Below the pieces are notes generated by a model. That model was not told the origin of the DNA. It did not search any database and was given only the letters and a program-made list of their open reading frames with translations. The position numbers and the translations under genes were made by a program. DNA of 64,000 nt from Strongylocentrotus droebachiensis (Eukaryota; Echinodermata; Echinoidea; Camarodonta; Strongylocentrotidae). Of this stretch, positions 1 through 11,800 are shown in pieces. Position 1 is the first letter of the stretch, and each line of letters begins with the position of its first letter. The stretch lies in NCBI GenBank assembly GCA_035222895.1, contig JAVYIG010007232.1, positions 1-64,000 of the forward strand, written 5' to 3'.

Positions 1-1530
1 GTCAGTCTGCTAACCGTTGAAGAGTACCAACATAGATGGAACTGAAAATGTAGACACATTAGTACCAAGGTCGCTAAAGCTTTTTATACATAATGACTGT
101 AAGAGGTGTGGTATGGATGTTGCTTTGCTGCAGCACTAGTTGGAAGTAGACTTTTTAACTGAAAGGATGAACTCAGAGAACTGCGACCAATTGCCCGTTT
201 AATTGTATGCAGTGTGACGGTAGTCATCAAGAACTGCTGGCCCCATAAAGGCTTTCCCGGCTTTTTTTACCTCGTCATGGGTGCTTCCACTGCGAATGTA
301 TCAAGCAAGCCATAGTCAAGTTTCTTGTGGACCATATTGAAAGTTTTACGACTGCCCTGACGGTAGATTGCAGGGACCGTATCACACCCTGTCACAGCTT
401 AAAGAAACATCAGGCAATTTCTAGTGTCCTCTATGGCATGCTGAATTTCATGAATGTTGAAGACCGTGACAGGATTCCGCGGCATAGCATGTGCATATCT
501 GTGGAAGTGGTTGCCGGAGCAACTAGCATGACCAGTAAATCTGTGTCCTTACCAACGACAACAACGGGCACCTGTTCTGACTCTGCTACTGCTTGTGCTG
601 TAGAGACAATCAGGTTAGTGGCATCCGCTTCTGTCTGCTTGATACCGGTACGTATTTTGTCACGTAGAGTTTGTATAAGTCTCATCTTATTGTTGCTGTT
701 GGCAAGGAAAGCTGTTTTGGGTTGTGCTTGTTGGCATATAATATATTACCATCAAATAAAGAGGTACATCTTTGGGCTATTCGTCTCTGCTCAGCTACCT
801 TTGTCGAAGTTGCACTTCCATATCCATCGAACACCACCGTCAAATGAGCTCCATAATGCTTAAGGGTGGCTGTAGGCGACCACCATCTTAAACAAAGATA
901 ATATTTCTGGCACGTTGGATTGCTTAGAGAACGAATTCAGCAGGAGACCCAGAGAACTCTTTGTTGGCTTCCGCATCACCCCACCTTTAAAAGGGAAAGT
1001 GCGCAGGAATATGTTCATAAGCAAAGACCGATTTCCATCTCAGTGTTGTTATTCAGGACACATGTTATTCTGTTGAACAGTAGTGTTGGGTTGACTTATG
1101 TGCTTTGTCCCCTGATTTTCACTCTCTTACTCTAGGCACCAATGGTCTTCACCTTGTCCTTACGATGTACGTAGCTTGAATTCTGTAAACTTCCTACCAT
1201 GCATTCGTTTCGGATGCCGCTACTAGGCCGATTTGTACAGGTTAATCACAATTAACAGATAAGCCAGCGACAATGCCAGTTGACAAGGAGACCAGGCAAT
1301 TAGTTTCGTATCAAGCAAATGGTGACGTGCCCTGCAGCCATCCAACAAAGATACATCTTTCTTTATTGTCTCTTGACCTGGTACTTTGCTGTATGTCTTT
1401 ATGCTGCTCTGGTGTACCAGTGTGTACTCCGGTGAACTGTTCCAGTTCAGCACAGGTAGGAACACAGTGCGGAAGTGCATGAACCCACTTTAATAGCCAA
1501 TGTACTGTCTGTGATTCCACGTCCATGAGT
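1..1530 (-). pseudogene. Decayed copy of a multicopy invertebrate gene family
   Basis: Read on the minus strand, protein motifs appear in order but in different frames and separated by stops: SRSRDNKE with a WLQ..PFA tail (about 1311-1450), LVSLSTGIVAG followed by NCD and VQIGL (about 1200-1310), KSSL...SNVP (about 900-960), an open 84-residue piece with ADATNLIVSTAQ and VGKDTDLLVML (431-685), then NIHEIQHAIEDTRN and AVTGCDTVPAIYR (about 360-470) and FNMVHKKLDYGLLDTF (about 290-345). I recall these motifs from a repeated, uncharacterised family in sea urchin, amphioxus and mollusc genomes; the family has no function I can state. At least one frameshift (near 475) and several stops make this copy non-functional. 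The left end runs off the window. Confidence 0.6.
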
Positions 1531-1932
1531 CATTTCTCTAGATGTTTTCAGCTGCCGCATCAGGGAACTTTTCAATGGTCTGATCAGAGAAGCTTTTACC
1601 CCAGAATGAATCCACACGGCGGATGGTGAAGTATCCCATTTCTGCGAATTGTGTATATTCATTTCCTTGCATGGTTTGCTCTAGAGCTTCCATCTGTTGT
1701 AAAAACAACCTGGCAGATTTGAACTAGGGAAGATGTCCTGCAGCATGGAAATGTTGTATCATTTCCCTCACACAGCTGAGATGGAGCTTCAGTCCCCTGT
1801 CTTTCAGCTGGATGAAACATTGCAGAAGAGACATAATAAATGTCGGATTACTGCAACCAAAGTTTCCCTGTGTCCCTGCTGCCCGTTCAATGAGTTGTGA
1901 AATTATCTGACTTTAAATGTTTGACACACTCT

Positions 1933-2232
1933 TCAGTCAGGTACAGCAGTCACCTTCTTGTCCTGGTTGAGGAGTGCACCATACAGATTCGCTATTAAGT
2001 GGTCCTTATCTATGCTGTCTAAGACGCCAGGTTTACCCATCAACACGCCAATGATGGCAGCTGAAGTAAGAGTGTGAGCACGAAGAGAAGGGGAAAAATG
2101 CATGACCAGATTGCATATGTATGACAGACCCTTTGGCGTACACTGTCTCCCATAAGCTCTACAAGCATACTTCTGCCCATGACGTGGACTATATGCTGCC
2201 GAGATATGACATGAGGAGGTGAAATACACCAA
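1933..2232 (-). other. Open frame of 99 codons, possible upstream part of the pseudogene
   Basis: This minus-strand frame lies just upstream of the decayed gene and in the same orientation, so it may be its N-terminal part. Composition is mixed and there is no motif I recognise. It could equally be a chance open frame. Confidence 0.2.
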
Positions 2233-2239
2233 AACGGAC

Positions 2240-2950
2240 GATTACTTTTCCTAGGTCTTGAGAAGAAGCTACAATCTCTGCTGCCTTGATGTACGAGGGC
2301 TGGTTAAATGTTACTGCACATATATTCTTAAGTTATATGTTTTTCACATTGTGACTGTGCAAAGTATAGTGCCGTGTAGATGGTACTCGGATTGGAGGGG
2401 TCTAAATTTATGAAGGGCAGAGTTTCAACTCTCGTACTGGTCACTCTGCATGGCCACTTTCATGAAACCAATCCATGAAGGACAAAGCTCATGTTGCTCA
2501 GCTCAAGATGTCTATCTGTTCATGTGAGCCACACTTCCGGTGTTTATACGAAGCCATTCCAACAATATTGGCGACAGAATGACCTGGTTAACTAGCAGAA
2601 ATGACCTGGTCTACTAGCAGAGATGACATGGCATGTGCTATTGAGGTGCATTTCCTGTTTGAAACCTTGTGACTTTTGCCTTTGCGACAGTAATTGGTAC
2701 TAATGTGTCTCCATTTTCAATTCCATCTAACGTGAGTACTCTTCACGGTTTGCATTCTGTCAGTCTGATGGAAGCAGCCATATGTGTGCATGTGTGTGTG
2801 GGTGGGTGGGTTGTATACGTTATGTATAAGAAATATTTTAAATATTTAATGAAAGGTTTATTTGTACTGATATGTATTACAATAGTGCTTTTCTAGTATA
2901 GACATTTGATTGTATTCATAACGTACCTACTTTAATACAGTGAGATAAAC
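2240..2950. other. Non-coding stretch with a short direct repeat
   Basis: No exon or gene seen. Two direct copies of a 22-bp unit beginning ATGACCTGGT lie at about 2579-2622, with a partial third copy. A GT/GGGT-rich patch is at 2788-2812. Confidence 0.4.
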
Positions 2951-2956
2951 TCGAAA

Positions 2957-3370
2957 TAATGGCCATTTGGACGCCATTTTGGATTTCGGAAAGGGCTCAA
3001 GTGGTTTTACTGCCACTTGTGTGTTTCAAAATTTATTGATAAGTATTTGGTTGAGTTGCTTATGCTGAAAAACATTTATTTAGACATTTAAATTTGGTAT
3101 TTGGGTTATCTAGTTGCACAGTTAGAAGATATTCAAGAAATGGCAGCAATTTTGGGCGCCATTTTGGATTTCGGGAAGGGCTAAAGTGGTTTATAGCTAC
3201 TTGTGTGTTTCAAAATTTATCAACAAGTATTCTATTGAGTTCCTTATGCTAAAAAACATATATTTAGACATTTAAATTTTGTATTTGGGTTATCTAGTTG
3301 CAAAGTTATAAGAAATTCAGGAAATGGCGGCCATTTTGGACGCCATCTTGGATTACGGAAAACGCTCAAG
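2957..3370. repeat. Tandem repeat, about 184-185 bp, 2.2 copies
   Basis: The words GGACGCCATTTTGGATT and TTCAAAATTTAT recur at a spacing of 184-185 bp (ACGCC-type anchors at 2971, 3156 and 3340). The third copy is truncated after about 40 bp. The copies are diverged, so this is an old duplication. Confidence 0.8.
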
Positions 3371-4250
3371 GAGGATATACGAGGACTTTTAGTATGTTAT
3401 TCTAGACATATTCCTGGAGCTATCCTGAAAAAATCAGCTTGTTACCAAAAATGTCCAGGTTTAAGCCTATTTTGACCTAATGCTCTTGGCCTAAAGCCCC
3501 TGCGTGCCAAGTTAATTTTAGGGTTGGTTCAAGTGCGTGTTTTTAAAATCTTTACTATGTTTGATCCACTATAACTTCTCATTCGTATGTTGTATAAACA
3601 AACATTGTACACGAGAAGTTGTAGGAAATTCACCCTTTTTCCATTGATACCAATATCATTTCATGAATTTGTAATTTTGCTGAAGTAAATAAGCACTATC
3701 AGTGAGTTGTCAAACCAATCCAATGCGATGGGGAGGCATAATGATGATATATGATATCAAAAACAAATCTCTAAATTACTCGAGAAATCCAATCTGACTG
3801 TTGTATACAAAGACGCGTAATACAAAGCCGATAATCTGATGCACGCGACGGTACTTTCAATAGCGCTGCAAAAGCACTCAACACGGTGCAATGGGCATGA
3901 ACAATAACTGTTATTACAAAGCACCGTAGCGGTGGCTCGCTAGCATGAACGTGGCTTTCAATCGATAGCACGCTCGCGTGCACATGGCACTATAACAATA
4001 GCGCGCTAGCAGTCTCATGCAGTGTAAGAGTTAAACAATATGTTGTTCCACGTAAAGAAATAAACAAATATTGATGTCATTCGTGGTAGTGTATTCACAA
4101 TCTTGACGAAGGCGTAGGCCTATAGACAAATATCTAAAAATGGTTTTATTATTGTTGATGTGTCCCTTTGTAGGTGCCCCTTTTAAGAAATCCAGCAATT
4201 CTTGCAATCATAGCGCGCCAGAAGTGGGGGCAGGGGACTCGCCCTCCTCC
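3371..4250. other. Intronic or intergenic DNA, nothing recognised
   Basis: No coding signal. A patch at 3850-4020 is richer in CpG (GCTAGC, GCGCGCTAG words) than its surroundings and may be a repeat remnant, but I find no terminal repeats. Confidence 0.3.
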
Positions 4251-4260
4251 CAACGAAAAA

Positions 4261-4326
4261 GTGTGTGTGTGTGTGTGGGGGGGGGGGGGGGGTCAAAACG
4301 AATTTCCACTCCCCCCCCCCCCTAAA
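4261..4326. repeat. GT microsatellite joined to poly-G and poly-C
   Basis: A (GT)n run passes directly into about 15 G, then, after about 20 bp, a run of about 12 C. The G run and C run could pair in single strand. Confidence 0.85.
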
Positions 4327-4401
4327 AAAAGAATCAGCAGTATTATTGATTACTATTTAGTAACCAAAAAGATCTAGATCTAGAAATCATGAGGGGAAAA
4401 A

Positions 4402-4543
4402 GTGTGGCGAGTTGTCCGAAAAGGCACCCCACCCTGGACAACTCGCCTGTGGCGAGTTGTCCAGGGTATTGTGGCGAGATGTCCAGGGTATTGTGGCGGG
4501 TTGTCTTGGGGCGGGTTGTCTTTGTGGCGAGTTGTCTGGTAAT
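4402..4543. repeat. Modular repeat with flipped modules and a perfect 17-bp hairpin
   Basis: A module of about 17-22 bp built on GGCGAGTTGTCCAGGGT recurs about six times. One copy is inverted: 4431-4447 and 4451-4467 form a perfect 17-bp inverted repeat with a TGT loop. Modules on the right vary as GGCGGGTTGTCT. No open frame is conserved across modules. Confidence 0.8.
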
Positions 4544-4969
4544 CAAAAAATAGGACTTAGATTCTGTAACTTAGATTTCCCACCTCTCTGCAGTTCAATT
4601 TTGGTCATTTTGTGATGGTAACCTAAATGTAAGCATACATGTGCTGGATTCCTTCCCTCTTTGTTGAACTATTGTCATTCTTTTCACTGATTTATACCCA
4701 TATTATATCAAAGATATACATATTGTGGAATAATATGCAGGAATGAAGAACAGTGTAGCTGTACTTAGCTTTGAAAAAGCTGTGGTAAGATCACATTAGG
4801 ATACATGTAGGTCTTTAAAAAATATCACTGCTAGAAAATCTTAATTTTACAATAACAATTCCATGAAAGCTCATGTGAGCTGCATCCATGGTCTGATTTT
4901 AACTTGGTGAGTCAGTTGGTTGGTTGTATCTGAGATGAATTTACCAAAAGAGCAGGGCATTGTCATAGA

Positions 4970-5266
4970 GTGGTATTCCCGAAATCGGATAAACTTTAGT
5001 CCATGGTTTAATCCACTGACTAAGTATGGAATGCCAAGTGTCCATATGAATATGCTTTTGAATGATTTAATCTGTCACTAAATCAAAATAAAATGTAATA
5101 ACATAATTAATAAACAACAATATATCTATGTTATAAATATGTTATCATGATAACTTAGTGACAGATTAAGTTATTCAAAAATATATTTCTTATGGACACT
5201 TGGCATTCCATACTTAGTCGTGGATTAAACCATGGACTAAAGTTAGTCCGCTTTTGAGAATACCAC
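4970..5266. mobile_element. MITE with long terminal inverted repeats
   Basis: The ends are GTGGTATTCCC and GAATACCAC. The terminal inverted repeats run over about 100 bp and include ACTTTAGTCCATGGTTTAAT and its inverse, and TGGAATGCCAAGTGTCCAT and its inverse. There is no coding capacity and no clear target duplication. It lies in the PRPF19 intron just before the 140-bp triplication. Confidence 0.75.
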
Positions 5267-5280
5267 CCAAAGTCTTAAAG

Positions 5281-5700
5281 GATGTGATCAAAGTGTATTG
5301 CTGATGTTGTTGTCGTCATCTTTTTAAGAAATATATATATCGTTGAACAATATCCATGTTCATCCTTTTACATCTTATGATTACAGCCTTGGCTACACTG
5401 AAGCCCCAAGCAGCACCAGGCATGTGATCAAAGTGTATTGCTGATGTTGTTGTCGTCATCTTTTTAAGAAATATATATATCGTTGAACAACATCCATGTT
5501 TCTCCTTTTACACCTTATGATTACAGCCTTGGCTACTCTGAAGCCCCAAGCAGCACCAGGCATGTGATCAAAGTGTATTGCTGATGTTGTTGTCGTCATC
5601 TTTTTAAGAAATATATATATCGTTGAACAACTTCCATGTTTATCCTTTTACACCTTATGATTACAGCCTTGGCTACTCTGAAGCCCCAAGCAGCACCAGG
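5281..5700 (+). repeat. Three 140-bp tandem copies across a PRPF19 intron/exon boundary
   Basis: Units 5281-5420, 5421-5560 and 5561-5700 are nearly identical. Each has about 106 bp of intron end (AT-rich run, pyrimidine tract, TTATGATTACAG) and the first 34 bp of the PRPF19 exon. All three retain the AG acceptor. Only the third continues into the full exon; in copies 1 and 2 the exon piece reads straight into an in-frame stop (GGC ATG TGA) at the junction. The first copy is the most diverged. Confidence 0.95.
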
Positions 5701-5815
5701 CATCGCGCCCGGTGCAGCCATGCCTGCTGCTGTGGCTGTCCAACCCAGCTCCGTACCAGAGCCAATGGAGGCTGAAGCCGGTCCTATGGGCATGACTGAG
5801 GACATCATACAAAAG
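5667..5815 (+). CDS. PRPF19: PRPF19 exon a (linker after the coiled coil)
   Basis: The acceptor is TTATGATTACAG before 5667 and the donor is GTATAT after AAG. It starts with the last two bases of an Ala codon and ends in phase 0. It encodes a Pro/Ala-rich linker and GMTEDIIQK. Two decoy copies of its first 34 bp and acceptor lie just upstream. Confidence 0.95.
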
Positions 5816-8800
5816 GTATATCTGTCTATCTAAGTATCTTCTCCTGGTTCGGAGGTTGATTGCAACATCTCTCCATTTCATTTCCATCTTCTGCCATTCT
5901 GGTGCACTCTTGCAGTTTTAGTCCACTCCAGTTCTTGACATTCTCTGCCCAGTTGATTCTGGGTCTCCCTCTCGGTCTAGTTCCTTCCACTCTTCCCTCC
6001 AATACATCCTTTAAGAGACTTTGGTGCCTTTTAACATGACCAAAGTATTTGATTTTTCTCTCCTTAACTAATCCTGCAGAAGGCATAACAAGTCCTAAGG
6101 ATTGCCAATTTGTATCCCCCATTGCTTGGTCAAAGTTATAGGGTTGCTAGATCTGATATGTCTACCCCATTCTTTCAGTGAATATCCAGAAGTTTAAAAA
6201 TCTGTTATTTGGGTAGTAGGCTTGTATCTGTGATGTGGTATAAAGTACTATTAATATTTTGTCATGTAAATCCACTGCAAACAAGAAGCTCTTGTTTCCT
6301 ACTAGTTTTTCTCATTGGTCAAAGTCATAGGGTTTCTAGATCAAAAATGGCCCCATGCTCTTTCTGTGATTACGCAGAGTTTAAAACTGGTCAGAAATTT
6401 GAATATTCATCCTGTAATGCTTTACTGAGTGTATGGTAATTGCAATAATGTGTCACCTGTATCATTAGGAATAAGATTTCCTTTTCATTCCTTGAAGATG
6501 ATAAGAACTTTTCTGCACTATAATATTTTATCAGTAAAATTGATGTAAATCAATAGAGTGGAAAATTATGGATGATTTTGCTTTCATTGTTTTTTTAACC
6601 ATGAAAAATGATTATAATATAATTATAATGGTATATCTCCATTAAGAAAATAGTTTTATTAGATCGCAGACTCCATCTTATAAATATTTTATTGCACTGA
6701 TTTCAGTTGTATTGTTCCTGCTGGACTTACAATGCCGAAGACACCTCAATGCTTTTTAATCTGAGCCCTTTGAAATATGATTACATTTCCTAAAATCAGA
6801 TTTTATTATTGTTGTGTCATTTATTCTTTATCAACCCACTTACAGGAGTTCATGGTTGTGTCGATGTACTAAGAGCCTGGCATAAGAATCATTGCATTGC
6901 ATATTTGTGTGCATCTTGCAGGATTACTGAAATAAAACTCAGGGTGTACCTAATACTAAGAAATGAATTCTTGATATCAAGAATTACCATTGCTTTACAA
7001 GAAATAGGAATAAATGTTAAAACGGCTTGCCATAAATACGCAGCAATACGCAAGCCCAATACGCAAAGGTGTGACTGAGGCATTAGATATATTGAGGCTT
7101 GCCCTTTAAAATGTGATTGTATTAATAATAATAATAATAATATGTCTTGTTTACACAGGGGTAGCCTCATCAGTATTCATACTGTTCTCCCTGAGGGCCC
7201 TGCAATCATATTATTACCCCGGTCATCGGATCCAGGCTTACCCTCACACAATGTATGCACATTCTCCACTCCCTGGGGAGCATTCCAGCCAGTGCATCAT
7301 TTGTACAAGCGCACACTTGCTAATCTAAGCACATTTAGCTTTCGCATCCTACCGGGTACCCATTTAACACCTGGGTGGAGAGTGGCAAATGTAGATCAAT
7401 GTCTTGCCAAAGGACATTAGTGCCGCGGTGGGACTTGAAATGCGGACCTTGTGATCCACAGTCCGGTGACATATCCACTCGTCCACTACACCTCTACGTT
7501 AATTTTTTCTCAAGTCCTATTTGGGTTTAGTCACATCATTGTCCTAGATATTACATTTCCTAACAGTTGCAAAAGCTTGCCAATGTACTCACTGCTGAGT
7601 GGAAGACACGTTTCAATTGATATATCATTACATTAAATCATATTTCAGTAATACAATTCTCCTGGATGTTTGAATTTCCTCACTTCCAGTTGCAAGAGCG
7701 TGCCAACGTCCTCACCGCCGAGCGTAAGAAGCGTGGTAAGAAGGTTCCAGACGAACTGGCTCCATCTGAAGATATCAGGAACTACAGACCAAGAGCTTCT
7801 CATCCAGTGAGTTATCTTTCATTCTTAAAATAGATAATCACTAATCGAGGGTTCAGTGATACAAAGACATAACTCTATATTTTGCCAAAATTAGTATTTG
7901 ATAGCAAAATGTTCAGAAAAATGTGGGCTTTCCAGGAAATACGAAGACTTAACTCAAACCCAGCACCTCGTTGAAGTCAATGGCTAGTGAAACATAGACT
8001 TAACTCCTTAAGGCCCAAGTGCTCAGTGACACATAAACCACTTTTTCTCAAAATGGCCAAAATGGAGTTACGTCTTTGTGTCACTGACCCCTCGATATGT
8101 TCAATATTACTGTTATGAAATGTCACTTGCAGATCTACTGCCGGAAATTGTTCATCTTATTTTCATTTTCCTCTTCCATTACATTCATAAGGTATTAAAT
8201 GATATCTTTATTTTTTAAATGTCTAGATTTAAAAATCTGCATATTGAAATGGTTAATCATGCATTATACATACACCCTTCATATCATCCTACCGAGTGAG
8301 ATCCTTTTACAAAAACTCTTTGTTTACTAGGAATCTTCCTTTTCAGAGATTTGATAGTATATTCAAAAGTAGATGTTAAAAATAAGTTCTAAGAATTGGT
8401 AAATAAAGCCTCATTTTTGTATTAACAAAATGTGCTTTCAAGAAGTACCATAGATCTGTGTTTACATTCAGCTGACCGACCCGCTTCTATGCAGACAGAA
8501 AGAGTTTGTTCGGACACTTGTGTTATTCTAGCAATTTCCCGGTATAAACGGCTGGCATAAGCCTAATTTACCGTTACTTTGACAGCCAATCAGCGCTCGT
8601 TATATTCGCGCCTTGTTTCCTTTTAGTTTCCGTTTATATTGTTCGATTTCGGCTTTCTGTTTCATTCTTGCGTTTTACTCTGATGAGTGCAAGTCGAAAA
8701 GCTTAAGTTATGGCTTTCTTCAATGCTATTTTTACTCTGTTAAATATTTTTAGTAGGTTACCAGGTTGTAGCTTGATGCATAATAATTTTGTACTTCTCA

Positions 8801-11800
8801 TTTCTACATAGGGTCTGCACAGTGCCAGTATTCCTGGTATTTTGGCGCTTGATTTACAGGCATCTGATACATCCAAGGTTCTCACAGGTAAGTGATGATG
8901 ATGAAGACTAACGGCGAACGCTAGTAATACAAAACTGATCGCAAATGTTTCCCTTGTTGACATCACTTTTGTTTTTTAATGTCAATCATTTCATCAAGTG
9001 TTGTCTTATGGAGTGTACAAAAGTGAATTGATTTTCTTATTCAGTTCTGGGAGATGTTTCACAAAGACTAAGATTGACTTTAAGTTGGACTTAACAATGG
9101 CAGACTGTTTACTCTCACCATTTACTGGCAGTGGTCTCTCAAGGGACGTACAAATCATGGTCACACATCTACAGAATTGAGCTTTTTTGATAGCTCAAGG
9201 AATGTTTTAAATCTAAAGATCATAATTGAGAGACCAATGGTGAGAGCAACCAGTGGCATGAATGGCCTGTCATATTTAAGTCCAACTTAAAATTGATCTT
9301 AGTCTTTGTGAGACACTCACCAGGTCTAGCAATCGAGTCCATCACGTGTGAAAAAAAATCACCTAAACCATAATTTGTGTATATCCAAACTTTATGTAAT
9401 CAACTTAAAAAAAAACATTAAGTCACATTCTATAGGTTAACGGTTTAATAAGGGGTGTGAAGAAAATAATGAATAATATGAAATGGCGCTTACGAAACCC
9501 ATCTCCGATTTGAGTTCTTTGTATGCCCTATTCAATGCGAGCATGTCCGTGTGTGTGTGTGTCAACTAGTCTACCCAAAAAGTCATTTGCTTGTTTACTG
9601 AGAGTATATTTAAACTACAATATTGCTTTGTAGAAATAATATTTGAAGCTCAAAATTTAAACACATTATAGCAACATAGATCCTTTAATCAAGAGCAAAA
9701 AATGTTATAGTGATTGGTAGATTTTAATCCAATTTACTTCCATCATTGTGAACACTCAAATTGAATCGCTCAACAAGACAAATATTCTCCCATCCCCTTT
9801 GATATTATACTGCACAAAATGTCTTCACCTATCTTTTCATTCTATACACACACTATGTTCTATGATGATAGATTGTGTTGACCAGTGTTCTAATTTGAGG
9901 TAAGGACATTGAAAAACAAACACAACTTCATATTTCCAAATTATGGGATCAAACTTTATTCACGGCATATTTTGCACAACTTGCCCTGCCTTTTTTCCAG
10001 ACTTTTCTCATCAAATCATAGTCTAACTTCAGACTCTTACATATCAATGTGTGAAATATGTATCAACACAACAACCACCAATTTCAAACCTTTTTGTTTC
10101 CTTGTAGGAGGAGCTGACAGAAATGCTGTGGTGTTCAACAAGGATACGGAGCAAGTGACGGCCATCTTGAAAGGTCATACTAAGAAGGTCAACAATGTCA
10201 TCTACCATCCTACAGAGGTACGATTTTAACCAAAAAAAACTTGAACATCGAGAAACAGTTTGGTTTGAACTGAAAACTCTCAAAGAAGAATGTGCTTCTT
10301 GTCTCTTCTTCTAACCACCAGTCAGTGACCTTGCAGGGAGGTCAAATCCCTTCTGGCCAAACTAGTGAAGACGGGCTTTAAGTCAACTTGTTCTTCTTCA
10401 AATTCTTTATATTTTTTCGACAAACAAATATTTATTATTAAATATTATTGTTCTATGATTCAATATAATTCATAGAATGAATGTTTTAGGAAATACTTTT
10501 GGATATGAATATTGTTTCTTTGAAAATTAGATTAAAGTCACTTAAAACTTGGTCTTCTTCAAATTATTCATATCTTTCAACCAATCAATTTTTCTATTTC
10601 CTTGCAGGATGTGGTGTTCACTTCTTCGCCGGACGCTACCATCCGTATCTGGCTCACCCAGAATGGCTCATGCTCCCAGGTGGTGCGTGCTCACGATGCC
10701 GCTGTGACAGGTCTCAGCCTCCACGCCACAGGAGACTTCCTCCTTAGCTGCTCCGAGGATCGTCACTGGGCCTTCTCTGACATAGCGACGGGACGTGTCC
10801 TCACCAAAGTCTCTGATGATTCTGTCGGCCATGGTAAGATGGGGACTAAATTGCTGGGAATATTGGCTTTTTTTTTAAAGGGATTGGGTAACTTTGCCTC
10901 TGATTCTCTTAAAAACAAAATCCTTGTATCAGCTCATGCTGCAATCATGATTATAAATCTTTAGGTCCGAAATGAATCCCATGACTTTAACAGTTTGGAA
11001 TTCGAAATTTCAAAAACTGTTTTCCCAACCTTTTCTTTTACAACACTACTGTCTATTGGGGAAAATGAGTACCGTATCTGCCGGCAAAAGGCCGCAGCGC
11101 CGCATAGGCCGCACCCCAACTTTGACATTTCAAAGAGAGAAAAAAATAAAAAAAAAATAAAATAAACAATAATAACAACAACAACAAACAAACGGACAAA
11201 ATTTAGCTAAAAAAGTGATCGCAGGCAGATTTGGTGTCCGATATACCCCTACCACAATGTACGGTGTAATGCGAAATTGCATGAAATGGAAAACAAAATG
11301 GCAACTTCGGATGGATGCTTCGCGGCAGCTCCGTTAAATGGTCCCTTCCTTTACTTTTGCAATGTCGTTTTAGGAAGTTATTTTCGTCTTCATGTCAACA
11401 ATGCAAGATAAAATTGTCAGTAAGATGTGTGGAAATGTCCTGTACCATAGTGGTATAGTTATTGTAACGTTCGTAGTCCCATATGTGCAAATTCTTGCTG
11501 GTTTTGACTTGGGTTTTTAATTTTTTTTTACTCTTTCACCGCAAAGGCCGCACCCCGACTTTTTGAGATTTTCTCTTCCAAAAAATACTGCTGCCTTTAC
11601 GCCAGCAAATATGGTATGGTAAAAACCAGTCACTCAAAGATTTGTACTTTTTTGAAGCACTTCATGATCATTTTGAATGGCGAATTGTTTTAGGGCTTTG
11701 ATATTACACTATATCACAGACACTGATAACATGTAGGGTCTTGGATCTCAGATTTAGAATCGTTAAACAATGCCTTTAAGGTTTAGTCCTATGTGATTTG

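Noticed and set aside
2290-2560. Possible mariner-type end (CGAGGGCTGGTTAAATG)
   Set aside because: No partner inverted end and no transposase frame were found.
8680-8706. CTGATGA followed by GAAA, like a hammerhead ribozyme core
   Set aside because: The bases between do not form stem II and no matching stems I or III with a cleavage triplet were found nearby.
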